A stretch of DNA of 64,000 bases from JANQRA01 sp035762545. Lineage in GTDB: Bacteria > Actinomycetota > Acidimicrobiia > Spongiisociales > ZC4RG35. The notes beneath the pieces were generated by a model, which was not told the origin of the DNA, ran no database searches, and saw nothing but the letters and a program-made list of their open reading frames with translations. Each line of letters begins with the position of its first letter. Positions within the stretch are counted from its first letter, which is position 1. The stretch covers positions 21,385 through 85,384 of the forward strand of contig DASTOM010000038.1 of NCBI GenBank assembly GCA_035762545.1, in the 5' to 3' direction. Positions 17,367 through 25,061 of this stretch are shown here, one piece after another. The translations under genes were made by a program, and so were the position numbers.

Positions 17367-17753
17367 ATGTGGTCATTTCCCGGCCCCGAGGAGGGAGAGC
17401 ATCTCTTCCGGCTCCACACTCGTCGGGACGACAGCTCTCTGACCATCCAGGTCGAAGGACGACTCGACGAGAGATCTGGGAGCCATCTCCTGGACGTGGT
17501 GCGACAACTGTCTGCCTATGGCGACACCGTCACGATCGACCTCACCCTCCTCTCCAGCCTCGATCCAGACGGGGCCGCCAATGTCTCGGACTCGGTTCGC
17601 GCCATCGGGGCGATTGGTGGCACCCCTGCCTTGCGCCTGCCCAACGAGCGATTTGGTGAGCTCTTCCACAGCCACGACCTCCCGGGGACGACAGCACCGC
17701 AACCCACGACGCTGGCTCGGCCCGGGGACGGCAAGACGAGAAGTCCAAGATGA
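17367..17753 (+). CDS. STAS-domain protein (anti-sigma-antagonist-like), phospho-site degenerate
   Basis: A 128-residue protein. Residues 20-110 follow the STAS pattern: LTIQVEGRLDERSGSHLL, VTIDLTLLSSLDPDGAANV and TPALRLPNERFGELF. The usual D-S-S/T-G phosphorylation loop reads DPDG, so the kinase-target serine is replaced by acidic or proline residues and the fold cannot be switched by serine phosphorylation in the usual way. Its stop overlaps the start of the NuoB-like gene (ATGA, 17750-17753), and that gene overlaps the antiporter gene. A regulatory subunit for the antiporter or the iron-sulfur protein is inference. The ATG at 17367 fits the domain length. Confidence 0.65.
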   Translation: MWSFPGPEEGEHLFRLHTRRDDSSLTIQVEGRLDERSGSHLLDVVRQLSAYGDTVTIDLTLLSSLDPDGAANVSDSVRAIGAIGGTPALRLPNERFGELFHSHDLPGTTAPQPTTLARPGDGKTRSPR

Positions 17754-18235
17754 GCGAGGCCATCCCGGACCGTGACCTCGGGGCCAGCACACGCATCTGG
17801 CGTCTTCAGTACGGGCCGTGTTGGTGCCACTCGACCACCGGCGACAAAGGCTCATTCGACTACGTGCGGACCTATCGGACCCAGGCCGATCTGGGGGACT
17901 TCCCGCAGAACATCGTGCTCGTCTCGGAGAGGGTGATCGACGGCGCCGGACCAACTCTTCGCCAATTCCTGGCTTCGGTCCCCGATCCCACACTCGTCGT
18001 GTCCACCGCCACCTGCCCGTCGTCGGCCCAGTTCTGGAACGAACTCCCGTACAGCTGGACCCCGGTCGAGGATTTGATTCCGGTTGATCTTCGAGTTGGG
18101 GATTGCATCAACGGGAGACCCGAGAGCCTCGCCGCCGTCTTGCTTCGTCACGTCCTCACCGTGCAATCGCCTTCGGGGTTCGAGCGGGGAACAACCCATA
18201 GCCAAGAGAGAATGACGGTGGCTCCAGGTGCATGA
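17750..18235 (+). CDS. Orphan NuoB-like (complex I 20-kDa subunit family) iron-sulfur protein
   Basis: A 161-residue protein. Residues 55-130 align by eye with NuoB/HycG-type subunits: IVLVSERVIDGAGPTLRQFL, VVSTATCPSSAQFW and LIPVDLRVGDC followed by NGRPESL, the counterparts of the family's VAGTxTxKMAPxLR, xSMGSC and IIPVDxYVPGCPPRPE. Cysteines at 24, 26, 89 and 119 could bind the N2-type 4Fe-4S cluster; the usual adjacent Cys pair is C-W-C here. No other complex I or hydrogenase subunit is in the window. It overlaps the STAS gene upstream and, by 8 nt, the antiporter gene downstream. Function of such an orphan is unknown. Confidence 0.65.
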   Translation: MSEAIPDRDLGASTRIWRLQYGPCWCHSTTGDKGSFDYVRTYRTQADLGDFPQNIVLVSERVIDGAGPTLRQFLASVPDPTLVVSTATCPSSAQFWNELPYSWTPVEDLIPVDLRVGDCINGRPESLAAVLLRHVLTVQSPSGFERGTTHSQERMTVAPGA

Positions 18236-20057
18236 AGAGATCCTCATGCTCGCTCTGGTGCTCGGGGCCGCATTGGTCGGGGGCCGATTGGCGGTTCGTG
18301 TCGGCTATCCGGCGATCCTCGGTGAGATAGCAGCCGGAATCATCTTCGGGCCACCGCTCCTCGGAGTTCTCTCCGGCAACGAGGCAATCAGCATCCTCGG
18401 GGAGTTCGGAATCCTCCTGATGATGCTCTACATCGGCATGCACCTCGACCTGGGCGATCTCCGGCGGGCATCGGTGCCTGGCCTTCTCGCTGCAGTCGGG
18501 GGATTCCTGGTCCCTGCCGTGACCGGGATGGCGCTGATGCTGGCAGTGGGTCGCACATTCCTCGAGGCGCTTTTCGTGGGGTTGGCCATGGGGGTGACCT
18601 CGCTGGCGACGAAGTCGAGGATCCTCGTCGACCTCAAGATCCTCGACACCAGGATCGCCCATGTGCTGGTGGCCGGCGCTCTGCTGTCCGACGTAGCCGT
18701 TCTTGTCATCTTCGCCGCCGTCATCGGGCCCGGAGCGGCTGAAGGGGTATCGATCGGGACGGCCCTGTTCGCTGGTGGGAAGGCCCTGGCGTTCGGGTTG
18801 GGTGCGTGGCTCGTCGGAATGTGGCTCTTGCCGAATCTCAAGCGACGACTGCCGAGCACCGACCTGGACCGGTCCACCTGGCTCCTCGCGGTCGTGGTGT
18901 TCGGCCTCGCATTCGCCTATGCAGCGGAGCTCGCAGGGATACACGCGATTCTTGGCGCCTTCGTGGCCGGGCTCTTCATCGACAAGGACGTGATGGAGCC
19001 AAAGGTGTCCAAGGACGTCCAGCAGCGTCTGGCCGCGATGTCGATTGGTGTCCTGGCACCGTTCTTCTTCGTTTCGGCCGGTTTCGAGGTGTCCCTCGGA
19101 GTGTTCAGGACCGACCTGCCGCTGCTCATCGCCGTGATTGTGATCGCCACCCTCGGAAAGGTCGTGGGGACCGCTCTGTTCTACCTGCCAAGTGGCAACG
19201 GATGGCGGGAAGGGCTCGTGGTCGGGGCGGGAATGAACGGACGGGGGGCCGTCGAGATCATCGTCGCCGAGATAGCCCTGGCCCAGGGCCTGATCGACCG
19301 GGACATCTTTTCGATCCTCGTGTTCATGGCCCTCTTCACGACTGCGACAGTGCCGATTCTGCTGACGATCGGAGTGCGCTGGCTCAGACGCCGCGGAGAA
19401 CTGGTCAGAGCGGGCGATCGCAATCAGGCGATCATCATCGGGGCAGGCGTGGTGGCACGCCGCATTGGATCCGTGTTGCAGGAGTCGATGCCCGTGACCC
19501 TCATCGATACCAACCGGGCGAATCTCGTGGCCGGCAAGAGGGAGGGTTTGAGGGTGATTGCCGGAAACGGAATCGAGGAGCCGACCCTCGAGAACGCCGG
19601 CATCGACACCGCCCTCTGCGTCATCGCGGCAACACCAAATGCCGAAGTCAACGTCCTCGCCGGCCAATTGGCGGTCGAATTCGGGGTGCCGGAAGTATCG
19701 GTCCTTCTCCGCGAGTCGGACATGAAGACCTTCGAATCGCGACTCGCAGACGCAAACGTGGGGGTGATGAGAGCACCCGAAGACTTCGCCGGATGGGAGC
19801 ATGCCCTCACGGTGGGGGATGCCGTGGTGGAGACCGTCGCCTCGAGAGATGACTTGGACCGATTTCGTGACGGTTCGCAGGCACGCTGGGTCGGGGTCTC
19901 ACCCACCAGCGAATTCCCGGTGGTGGTCATCAGCAATGGCGAAACGATGCCCTACACGAACGAGGTCAGGCTGTCCGACGACGACCATGTCATCGTGTTC
20001 AAGCGACTCGACGGAACCGTCGAGATGGCGACCAGCGTTCCCACGCAATCGAGCTAG
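18228..20057 (+). CDS. CPA2-family cation/proton antiporter with RCK (TrkA_N/TrkA_C) domain
   Basis: A 609-residue protein. Residues 1-385 hold about twelve membrane helices of the Kef/NhaS type (GYPAILGEIAAGIIFGP; LGEFGILLMMLYIGMHLD; FVSAGFEVSLG; MNGRGAVEIIVAEIAL). Residues 397-490 form a Rossmann RCK domain (IIIGAGVVARRIG; acidic VTLIDTN; VIAGNGIEE), followed by a TrkA_C-like C-terminus. The family exchanges K+ or Na+ for H+, with nucleotides gating through RCK. GTG at 18228 overlaps the upstream gene by 8 nt. The tight fusion of reading with the NuoB-like gene suggests redox control of ion exchange, which is inference. Confidence 0.88.
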   Translation: MHEEILMLALVLGAALVGGRLAVRVGYPAILGEIAAGIIFGPPLLGVLSGNEAISILGEFGILLMMLYIGMHLDLGDLRRASVPGLLAAVGGFLVPAVTGMALMLAVGRTFLEALFVGLAMGVTSLATKSRILVDLKILDTRIAHVLVAGALLSDVAVLVIFAAVIGPGAAEGVSIGTALFAGGKALAFGLGAWLVGMWLLPNLKRRLPSTDLDRSTWLLAVVVFGLAFAYAAELAGIHAILGAFVAGLFIDKDVMEPKVSKDVQQRLAAMSIGVLAPFFFVSAGFEVSLGVFRTDLPLLIAVIVIATLGKVVGTALFYLPSGNGWREGLVVGAGMNGRGAVEIIVAEIALAQGLIDRDIFSILVFMALFTTATVPILLTIGVRWLRRRGELVRAGDRNQAIIIGAGVVARRIGSVLQESMPVTLIDTNRANLVAGKREGLRVIAGNGIEEPTLENAGIDTALCVIAATPNAEVNVLAGQLAVEFGVPEVSVLLRESDMKTFESRLADANVGVMRAPEDFAGWEHALTVGDAVVETVASRDDLDRFRDGSQARWVGVSPTSEFPVVVISNGETMPYTNEVRLSDDDHVIVFKRLDGTVEMATSVPTQSS

Positions 20058-20110
20058 AGCCTCACCACCCGGAGATCGATACCATCCCGTCACGCGCCCT
20101 GCGCCTTCAA

Positions 20111-20183
20111 GCCCTCGTAGCTCAGGGGATAGAGCACCGGTTTCCTAAACCGGGTGTCCCAGGTTCGAATCCTGGCGGGGGCG
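20111..20183 (+). tRNA. tRNA-Arg (anticodon CCT)
   Basis: A 73-nt cloverleaf. The acceptor stem GCCCTCG pairs with CGGGGGC (one G-T wobble), D-arm GCTCAGGGGATAGAGC, anticodon stem CCGGT/ACCGG with loop TTCCTAA (anticodon CCT, reads AGG), and T-arm CCAGG-TTCGAAT-CCTGG. No CCA is encoded. The 3' part, from position 20137 on, is repeated at 21418-21467. Confidence 0.96.
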
Positions 20184-20186
20184 CTG
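20137..20186 (+). repeat. Direct repeat copy 1 (attL-like), inside tRNA-Arg 3' part
   Basis: These 50 bp are identical to 21418-21467. The repeat starts in the anticodon stem, contains the anticodon loop, T-arm and 3' acceptor strand, and ends 3 bp past the tRNA. This is the segment site-specific integrases normally use as an attachment site. Confidence 0.9.
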
Positions 20187-20343
20187 TTCTCCCGCTCGGG
20201 AGCGCCAGTTCTCGAGCGCTTTTTGTGGGTGGTAGGTGGGGTCTATCTTGGGACCGTGAATCGCCGCTCCCGGACGGTCGACGACGCGCCTGTTTCGCCC
20301 GGTTCAACGGCACCTATCTGCGCTGTCGTATAGCTTCTTGTGG

Positions 20344-21360
20344 ATGCTGTTCGATTCGGTTTTGGGCGCGATTGGGGGTACACCGTTGGTGCGGCTGGCT
20401 CGGATCTGGCCCGGGCCAGGTGCGATCCTGGCCAAGCTCGACTATTTGAATCCTGGAGGGTCTAAGAAGGATCGGATTGCGCTTCGGATGATCGAGGAGG
20501 CCGAGGCGTCTGGAGTACTCGCTCCTGGTCAGACGGTCGTTGAATTGACCAGTGGCAACACCGGAACCGGACTGGCAATCGTTTGTGCGGTGAAGAGTTA
20601 TCCCTTTGTGGCTGTCATGTCCAAGGGCAACTCCAAAGAGCGGGCGCAGATGATGTCGGCGTTTGGCGCCGAGGTGGTTCTTGTGGATCAACGTCCCGGG
20701 GCCAGGTCTGGTCATGTGACAGGGGACGATCTGGCTCTCGTCGAAGAGGCTGCTCAGCGAATCGTGATCGAGCGGAATGCTTTTCGTGCTGACCAATTTC
20801 ACCTCGCGGGGAATGCGAATGCTCATGAGCATGGCACCGGTCCCGAACTTTGGGAGCAGTCCGAAGGGTTGATCGATCTCTTCTGCGAGTTCGTTGGCAC
20901 CGGCGGCACCTTCGCCGGGGTTGCCCGATACCTGAAAGCCCAGAATCCGGAAGTGAAGTGCTTCCTGGTTGAACCCGCCGGAGCCGCTGTCCTGGCTGGG
21001 AAGACGATTGTTGACCCGGATCATCGAATCCAAGGCGGCGGGTATGCAATGGAGAACCTCGAAGGCATCGAACCAGGGCTGGTTGACGGGATGATTGAGG
21101 TCTCCGATGAAACCGCGATCGACACTTGTAGGCGCCTCGCCAGAACCGAAGGCATCTTCGCTGGCTTCTCCTCAGGAGCATGCGTAGCCGCAGCCGAACG
21201 TCTTCTCTCGGCTGAATACGCCGGGAAATCGGTCGCTGTCGTCCTGGCGGACTCGGGCATGAAGTATCTCTCAACGGATCTCTGGAACACCCACTCATAT
21301 CGGCACGTATCGAGCGGGCAACCGGCCAAAACCGACAGCCGTGTCGCGCCAGCCTTATAG
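20344..21360 (+). CDS. Cysteine synthase / cystathionine beta-synthase family PLP enzyme (island cargo)
   Basis: A 338-residue fold-type II PLP enzyme. IGGTPLVRLARI opens the fold; NPGGSKKDRIALRMI contains the PLP-binding lysine; ELTSGNTGTGLA binds substrate carboxylate; FVGTGGTFAGVARYL binds the phosphate. The family makes cysteine, cystathionine or related beta-substituted amino acids; the exact reaction is not assigned. ATG at 20344 is preferred over TTG at 20338 since it gives the family N-terminus; no strong ribosome site is seen. It is the only gene between the two tRNA-derived repeats, and its base composition differs from the surroundings, which points to transfer. Confidence 0.88.
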   Translation: MLFDSVLGAIGGTPLVRLARIWPGPGAILAKLDYLNPGGSKKDRIALRMIEEAEASGVLAPGQTVVELTSGNTGTGLAIVCAVKSYPFVAVMSKGNSKERAQMMSAFGAEVVLVDQRPGARSGHVTGDDLALVEEAAQRIVIERNAFRADQFHLAGNANAHEHGTGPELWEQSEGLIDLFCEFVGTGGTFAGVARYLKAQNPEVKCFLVEPAGAAVLAGKTIVDPDHRIQGGGYAMENLEGIEPGLVDGMIEVSDETAIDTCRRLARTEGIFAGFSSGACVAAAERLLSAEYAGKSVAVVLADSGMKYLSTDLWNTHSYRHVSSGQPAKTDSRVAPAL

Positions 21361-21417
21361 AGGACGCGCAACTCTCTGACCTGGGGTTTCGTGGCGAATC
21401 GAGGCCGGAATCGACGG

Positions 21418-21467
21418 CCGGTTTCCTAAACCGGGTGTCCCAGGTTCGAATCCTGGCGGGGGCGCTG
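21418..21467 (+). repeat. Direct repeat copy 2 (attR-like), tRNA-Arg 3' fragment
   Basis: Exact 50-bp copy of 20137-20186, containing anticodon loop, T-arm and 3' acceptor strand of tRNA-Arg but no 5' half, so it cannot fold as a tRNA. It marks the right end of the mini-island. The next 100 bp (21468-21569) hold no recognisable feature. Confidence 0.9.
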
Positions 21468-21569
21468 AGCTACGACCCGGAGTTTTCGGCACGGAGCCCC
21501 AACTCACCTTCCCTGATACGCCAGAGAGCGGCTCGGCGTTTGGACTCGAGTCGTGTTGGTGAACGTCGG

Positions 21570-21926
21570 TCAGTGCCCAGGAAGCACTTCGATGACCGAA
21601 AGCAGCTCTCCGATGAAGAAGAAAGTCACCATCCCCGAAAGGACGGTCACCAAGATCACAGCCGCGGAACGGTCACCTTGCCTTCCAATGGCCACCAGCC
21701 CCACACACAGCGACCCCAAAGCTGTGGCCGCTGATATCAAGAGTGGAATGGTCGCCTCTAGATCGGCAAAGAAGTCCGGCTCCCACGTTCCGGCCCCGGC
21801 GAGCGCCACGACGATGAACACCCCCAACGCTGCCGCAAAAACCAAGAACAGACCAACCGACCACTTGCCAACTCTGGTCTCGGGGACAAATCCCTGACCG
21901 TCCCTATTCAGACCATGGATCGACAT
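21570..21926 (-). CDS. Small membrane protein of unknown function
   Basis: A 118-residue protein with three or four hydrophobic helices (about residues 22-44, 55-75 and 88-112). No family was recognised. The ATG at 21926 is chosen because AAAGGGG precedes it at normal distance; an ATG at 21965 is in frame but lacks such a site. It is divergent from the ferritin-like gene. The region 21927-22208 between them (282 bp) contains only the putative stress promoter described separately. Confidence 0.6.
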   Translation of the reverse strand: MSIHGLNRDGQGFVPETRVGKWSVGLFLVFAAALGVFIVVALAGAGTWEPDFFADLEATIPLLISAATALGSLCVGLVAIGRQGDRSAAVILVTVLSGMVTFFFIGELLSVIEVLPGH

Positions 21927-22150
21927 ATTGACCCCTTTCGATCCAAGGATTGGCATCTCGGCCAACCCGTACCAGAGGAAATGGACCCTTCTGCATGTGC
22001 ATCTCGGGACGGCCCAACCTGACAGCCTTATTGCGTTCGCTCTATGAGAGGCGACCCCACTCCTTCCCGAACGCCATCGCTCTCTGGTACGAGGTCTCGA
22101 CGATGGCCAAGTGCTCCGTGGACTTGGTCAGACCAGAACGCCACCTGAAT

Positions 22151-22176
22151 GTATCGCTGCACACATTTCTGGGTAT
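22151..22176 (+). promoter_or_regulatory. Putative SigB/SigF-type promoter of the ferritin-like gene
   Basis: GTAT (22151-22154), 16-nt spacer, GGGTAT (22171-22176), 32 nt before the ATG at 22209. This fits the actinobacterial general-stress promoter pattern GNNT-N14-16-GGGTAY. The matching type of sigma factor is encoded 2 kb downstream. Confidence 0.5.
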
Positions 22177-22208
22177 TCAGCTGTCCTGACCCCAGGAAAG
22201 GAAGATCC

Positions 22209-22805
22209 ATGAAAAGACAGCAACTGGATGAGCTCCTCTATCAGGCCCTCGAAACCGAACTTGGTGGAGAGCAGGTGTACATGAAGGCTCTGGAGTGCGC
22301 CCAGAACGACGACCTGCGCCAGGAGTGGGAGAAATACCTCGAGGAGACTCGGACACACCAGGAGATCCTCGGCCGAATATTCGAGGCGGCAGGTCTCGAC
22401 CGGGAGACCGAGTCGCCGGGGAGGGCCGTGGTGCGCCACAAGGCCGAGTCGCTCATCGCCGCCATGGACATGGCCCTCAGCGACGCAGGTCCTGAAGCTG
22501 CAGAACTGGTTGCAGCGGAGTCGGTCGTCGAGGCCGAGACCAAAGATCACCAGAACTGGGAGTTGTTGGCCAGGGTGGCCGACGAGGTCGACGGGGAGTT
22601 GAAAGAGGCTCTCAGCGAGGCATACGACGAGGTGGGTGAACAGGAAGCCGAGCACCTGTTCCACACTCAGGGGTGGGCTCGCGAGCTCTGGCTCCAGTCC
22701 TTGGGGATGGCTGCAGCGCTTCCCCCACCCGAGGAAGAGAAGTCGGTGAAGACCCAGATCGGGGCTGCGCGCGCCGAGCAGCAGAGGGACGACTACACGT
22801 CCTGA
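22209..22805 (+). CDS. Ferritin-like di-iron domain protein
   Basis: A 198-residue, almost entirely helical acidic protein. Carboxylate and histidine ligands are spaced as in a four-helix ferritin-like bundle: ETELGGEQVYMKALE, YLEETRTHQEIL, VAAESVVEAETKDHQNW and VGEQEAEHLFHTQGW. It probably handles iron or detoxifies peroxide; the catalytic type is not resolved. ATG at 22209 follows AGGAAAGGAAG, a strong ribosome site. It lies 66 bp upstream of the partner-switching sigma operon and has a putative stress-type promoter, so co-regulation with the stress sigma factor is likely. Confidence 0.75.
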   Translation: MKRQQLDELLYQALETELGGEQVYMKALECAQNDDLRQEWEKYLEETRTHQEILGRIFEAAGLDRETESPGRAVVRHKAESLIAAMDMALSDAGPEAAELVAAESVVEAETKDHQNWELLARVADEVDGELKEALSEAYDEVGEQEAEHLFHTQGWARELWLQSLGMAAALPPPEEEKSVKTQIGAARAEQQRDDYTS

Positions 22806-22817
22806 CCTTCGATGTGC

Positions 22818-22843
22818 GGGTCAAGCCCGCCCCTTCTGGGTAA
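22818..22843 (+). promoter_or_regulatory. Weak candidate stress-type promoter of the sigma operon
   Basis: GGGT (22818-22821), 16-nt spacer, GGGTAA (22838-22843), 28 nt before the GTG at 22872. The last -10 base is A rather than C/T and the -35 is only the loose GNNT form. The -35 also overlaps a short GCGGG/CCCGC hairpin (22816-22830) that may end ferritin-gene transcription. Autoregulation would be expected for such operons. Confidence 0.28.
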
Positions 22844-22871
22844 TAACTAGAAGGGAATTCGGACCCCGAGC

Positions 22872-24041
22872 GTGGAGGTGGCCCCTTCCGCCAAAACGGA
22901 AATGGGGCTGCCCTCCGCGCTGGTGCAATTTGGAATGCAAGACGATCGGATAATCGAAACTCTCGCCGTCATGGCGTCGGCAACCTCCGGTGAGGAGGCG
23001 CTCGGCGTCTTGGCCGACGTCCTGCCCGAGGCCTCCCTCTTTGCGGTGGACCACTCCTTCACCGCCCTGGTGCCCTGGAACGATCCCACCGAGGACCCGA
23101 GACCCCTCGATGGCGAGCTCTACGAGGCAATAGCGTCGACACGGACCGCGGAAGTCGACGGCTGGCTCTGGACCCCGGTGCGCTTTGGGCGATTCCCGCT
23201 GTATGTGGTCCGTCAACCTCGTGGGGCGGATGACCTGGAGCCGTGGCTCAAGGCGCTACTCGGAATCCTGTTCGACCGTTGGCTGCGATTCTCGGACTCG
23301 CTCGAGGTGCCCCGCCGGCGAGCGCGGATGAGAGTCGAAGCCGAGCTTCAGTGGAGTCAGGTGAGAAGCCGGGCCGACCGTCTGGGTGGGTTCGAGATCG
23401 CAGGAACTCTCGAACCTGCCTATCGAGTAGCCGGCGACATCTTCGATTTCGCCCTGAACACGCGCGGTGTCGTGACCGTGTTCGGATTGGACGCCATGGG
23501 ACACGGGCAGACTTCCACTCTCAGTTCTGTCCTTGCCATGGCGGCAATCCGAAACGCCCGATTGTCGGGGGGAGACCTGACTCACCAAATGGCGGCTGCT
23601 GATGAGGCACTGATCAACGAGTGGGGAGGGGACCGTTTCGCCACGATCGTGGGGGTAGAGGTGTCCCCCACCGGCCTCCAAGTTGTGAACGCAGGCCACG
23701 AGCCGCTGACGGTCGTGACGCCCAACGAGACGAGCGAACTGCAACTCGACGCCGATCCGCCTGCCGGTGTGCGTGCAGGCACCACCTACCGGATTCAGGA
23801 TCTACCTCCCCTGCAGCCAAACGAGACACTGGTGCTCCTGAGCGACGGTGCCGGATCCGCACGCAACAGGAACGGTGATCTCTTTGGATCAGAGCGACTG
23901 ATCGAGAGCCTGCACACGCACCGTGCGCTTCGGCCACTGCCTTTGGTACACGAGCTGGCTCGGGAGATATTGGCGCACTCACCTGACCACCTCGACGACA
24001 TCACGGTCGTGGCTGTAGCACCGGTGAACGGTGATGTCTGA
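22872..24041 (+). CDS. PP2C/SpoIIE-type serine phosphatase (RsbU-like)
   Basis: A 389-residue protein. Residues 1-150 form an unassigned sensor region. The phosphatase domain (about 170-385) has its metal-binding acidic residues: RVAGDIFDF, FGLDAMGHGQTS, LLSDGAGSARN and DDITVVAV. These enzymes dephosphorylate the STAS antagonist and so release the stress sigma factor. It is the first gene of a four-gene run with overlapping frames that contains the sigma factor and the kinase-antagonist fusion. GTG at 22872 is the longest start; ATG at 22902 is an alternative, since no ribosome site clearly decides. Confidence 0.88.
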   Translation: MEVAPSAKTEMGLPSALVQFGMQDDRIIETLAVMASATSGEEALGVLADVLPEASLFAVDHSFTALVPWNDPTEDPRPLDGELYEAIASTRTAEVDGWLWTPVRFGRFPLYVVRQPRGADDLEPWLKALLGILFDRWLRFSDSLEVPRRRARMRVEAELQWSQVRSRADRLGGFEIAGTLEPAYRVAGDIFDFALNTRGVVTVFGLDAMGHGQTSTLSSVLAMAAIRNARLSGGDLTHQMAAADEALINEWGGDRFATIVGVEVSPTGLQVVNAGHEPLTVVTPNETSELQLDADPPAGVRAGTTYRIQDLPPLQPNETLVLLSDGAGSARNRNGDLFGSERLIESLHTHRALRPLPLVHELAREILAHSPDHLDDITVVAVAPVNGDV

Positions 24042-24381
24042 CAGCGATCTCCGGCTCAACCTGAGGTTTGGCAGATCCGACGCCGCCCTCGTCTACCGCA
24101 GCCTCGGGGGCGTCATCGACGCTCTCATGGCCCACGAAAGCCTGACGATCGACGCCCTGGAACGCATGTCCCAGGGTCTCGTCGAAGTCGTCGATGCCAT
24201 CTTTCTCTCCGGAAACGTTGCGTCGGCCTCTGTGCAAATCACGCGCTCGAGACTGACCACGACGATCGACTACACGGGCGTAGAGGTCGAGTTCGACGCC
24301 GGGGCGGCGCAGATCGCCGACGGGGCTTTCGACGAGGTTGACCTGGCGAACGGCTCGATACGCGTCGTGGTCGCGATATGA
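24034..24381 (+). CDS. Small protein of the sigma operon, perhaps a degenerate HATPase anti-sigma domain
   Basis: A 115-residue protein whose ATG lies within the phosphatase gene (8-nt overlap) and whose stop overlaps the sigma gene (ATGA). The shape resembles the anti-sigma kinase fold: helix with EVVDAIF in place of the ATP-contacting ExxNA, then strand pair VQITRSRLTTTIDYTG in place of VxDxGxG. The key Asn and the glycine lid are missing, so ATP use is unlikely. A kinase-dead sigma-binding or scaffold protein is the working idea (inference); no confident family is recognised. Confidence 0.6.
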   Translation: MSDSDLRLNLRFGRSDAALVYRSLGGVIDALMAHESLTIDALERMSQGLVEVVDAIFLSGNVASASVQITRSRLTTTIDYTGVEVEFDAGAAQIADGAFDEVDLANGSIRVVVAI

Positions 24382-25061
24382 CCGGTCGGTCCGCCTACGA
24401 CTCGGTCGAAAAACTCGTCGCGGACTTCCAGCCTCTGGCACAGCGATTGGCGCGCCGCTATTCGGGAGGCGGCATCGTGGACCCTGATCTCCTGCAAGTT
24501 GCGAACCTCGGCCTGGTACTCGCGGCCCAGCGATTCGACCCTGGGGTCGGACCGTTCACTGCCTTCGCACTGTCAACGGTGTCAGGGGAGATCAAGCGGT
24601 ATCTCCGCGATCACGGCTGGCTCGTTCATGTGCCGAGAACGCTCCAGGAGCACACGCTCGAAGTCGATCGAGCTGCCGTGCTACTGGAGCAACGAACCGG
24701 TCGTTCACCCTCCGTCGGCGAACTGGCGAAGGAGACCGGGCTCGACGAGGAGTCCGTGTTGGCGGCGTTGCGAGCGAGGGAGGTGAGATTCTCCAATCCG
24801 ATGCCCGATCGTGAGCCTGCTGCAAGGATCATCGATCTGGAGGAGCGATCGATTGTCCGTGACGCCATAGCCAGACTGCCCAAATCCGAGTCGGATCTCA
24901 TCTACATGATCCACGTGGAGGAATTGACCCAACGTGAGGCTGCTGCCCGCCTCGGCGTATCCCAGGCAGCCATCCACCGCAGGATGAGGACTGCCACCCG
25001 TCGCCTCCGTGAGATCCTCATCGAAATGGGATATGAACACGGATCGGATGTCGACGTATGA
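24378..25061 (+). CDS. Sigma-70 family factor of the SigB/SigF/WhiG type
   Basis: A 227-residue sigma factor. Region 2 runs LVADFQPLAQRLARRYSG, DPDLLQVANLGLVLAAQRFDP and FTAFALSTVSGEIKRYLRD; region 3 begins WLVHVPRTLQEH and RTGRSPSVGELAKETG; region 4 ends LTQREAAARLGVSQAAIHRRM. Presence of region 3 separates it from ECF factors and places it with partner-switch-controlled stress sigma factors. It overlaps the genes on both sides (ATGA each). Four nearby transcription units have GNNT-N16/17-GGGTAY motifs that such sigma factors read, which makes them probable targets. Confidence 0.92.
   Translation: MTGRSAYDSVEKLVADFQPLAQRLARRYSGGGIVDPDLLQVANLGLVLAAQRFDPGVGPFTAFALSTVSGEIKRYLRDHGWLVHVPRTLQEHTLEVDRAAVLLEQRTGRSPSVGELAKETGLDEESVLAALRAREVRFSNPMPDREPAARIIDLEERSIVRDAIARLPKSESDLIYMIHVEELTQREAAARLGVSQAAIHRRMRTATRRLREILIEMGYEHGSDVDV

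Larger units (their letters stand above)
20137..21467 (+). mobile_element. 1.28-kb mini-island at tRNA-Arg(CCT), flanked by 50-bp direct repeats
   Basis: Identical 50-bp repeats lie 1281 bp apart and the first belongs to the intact tRNA. This is the signature of an integrated element that restored the tRNA. Between them is one complete gene (cysteine-synthase-like) and short noncoding flanks. No integrase, excisionase or transposase fits in this space. The gene looks less GC-rich and uses more T-ending codons than its neighbours. It is either a deletion remnant of a larger island or a small element mobilised by an integrase encoded elsewhere. Confidence 0.75.

Noticed and set aside
18156..19802. 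A 548-codon open frame antisense to the CPA2 antiporter
   Set aside because: It lies fully opposite a well-supported membrane protein; the translation is polar, His/Asp/Glu-rich and unlike any family. Such frames follow from GC-rich codon use.
20122..20313. A minus-strand frame across tRNA-Arg
   Set aside because: Antisense translation of the tRNA; not a gene.
20187..21417. Integrase or transposase within the mini-island
   Set aside because: Only the PLP-enzyme gene fits; no tyrosine or serine recombinase motif was found in either strand.
21418..21467. A second tRNA-Arg
   Set aside because: Only the 3' part is present and no 5' acceptor strand or D-arm exists upstream, so it cannot be a functional tRNA.
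21435..21734. A plus-strand frame starting in the second tRNA-Arg fragment
   Set aside because: It begins in the attR-like repeat and continues antisense to a better-supported membrane-protein gene.
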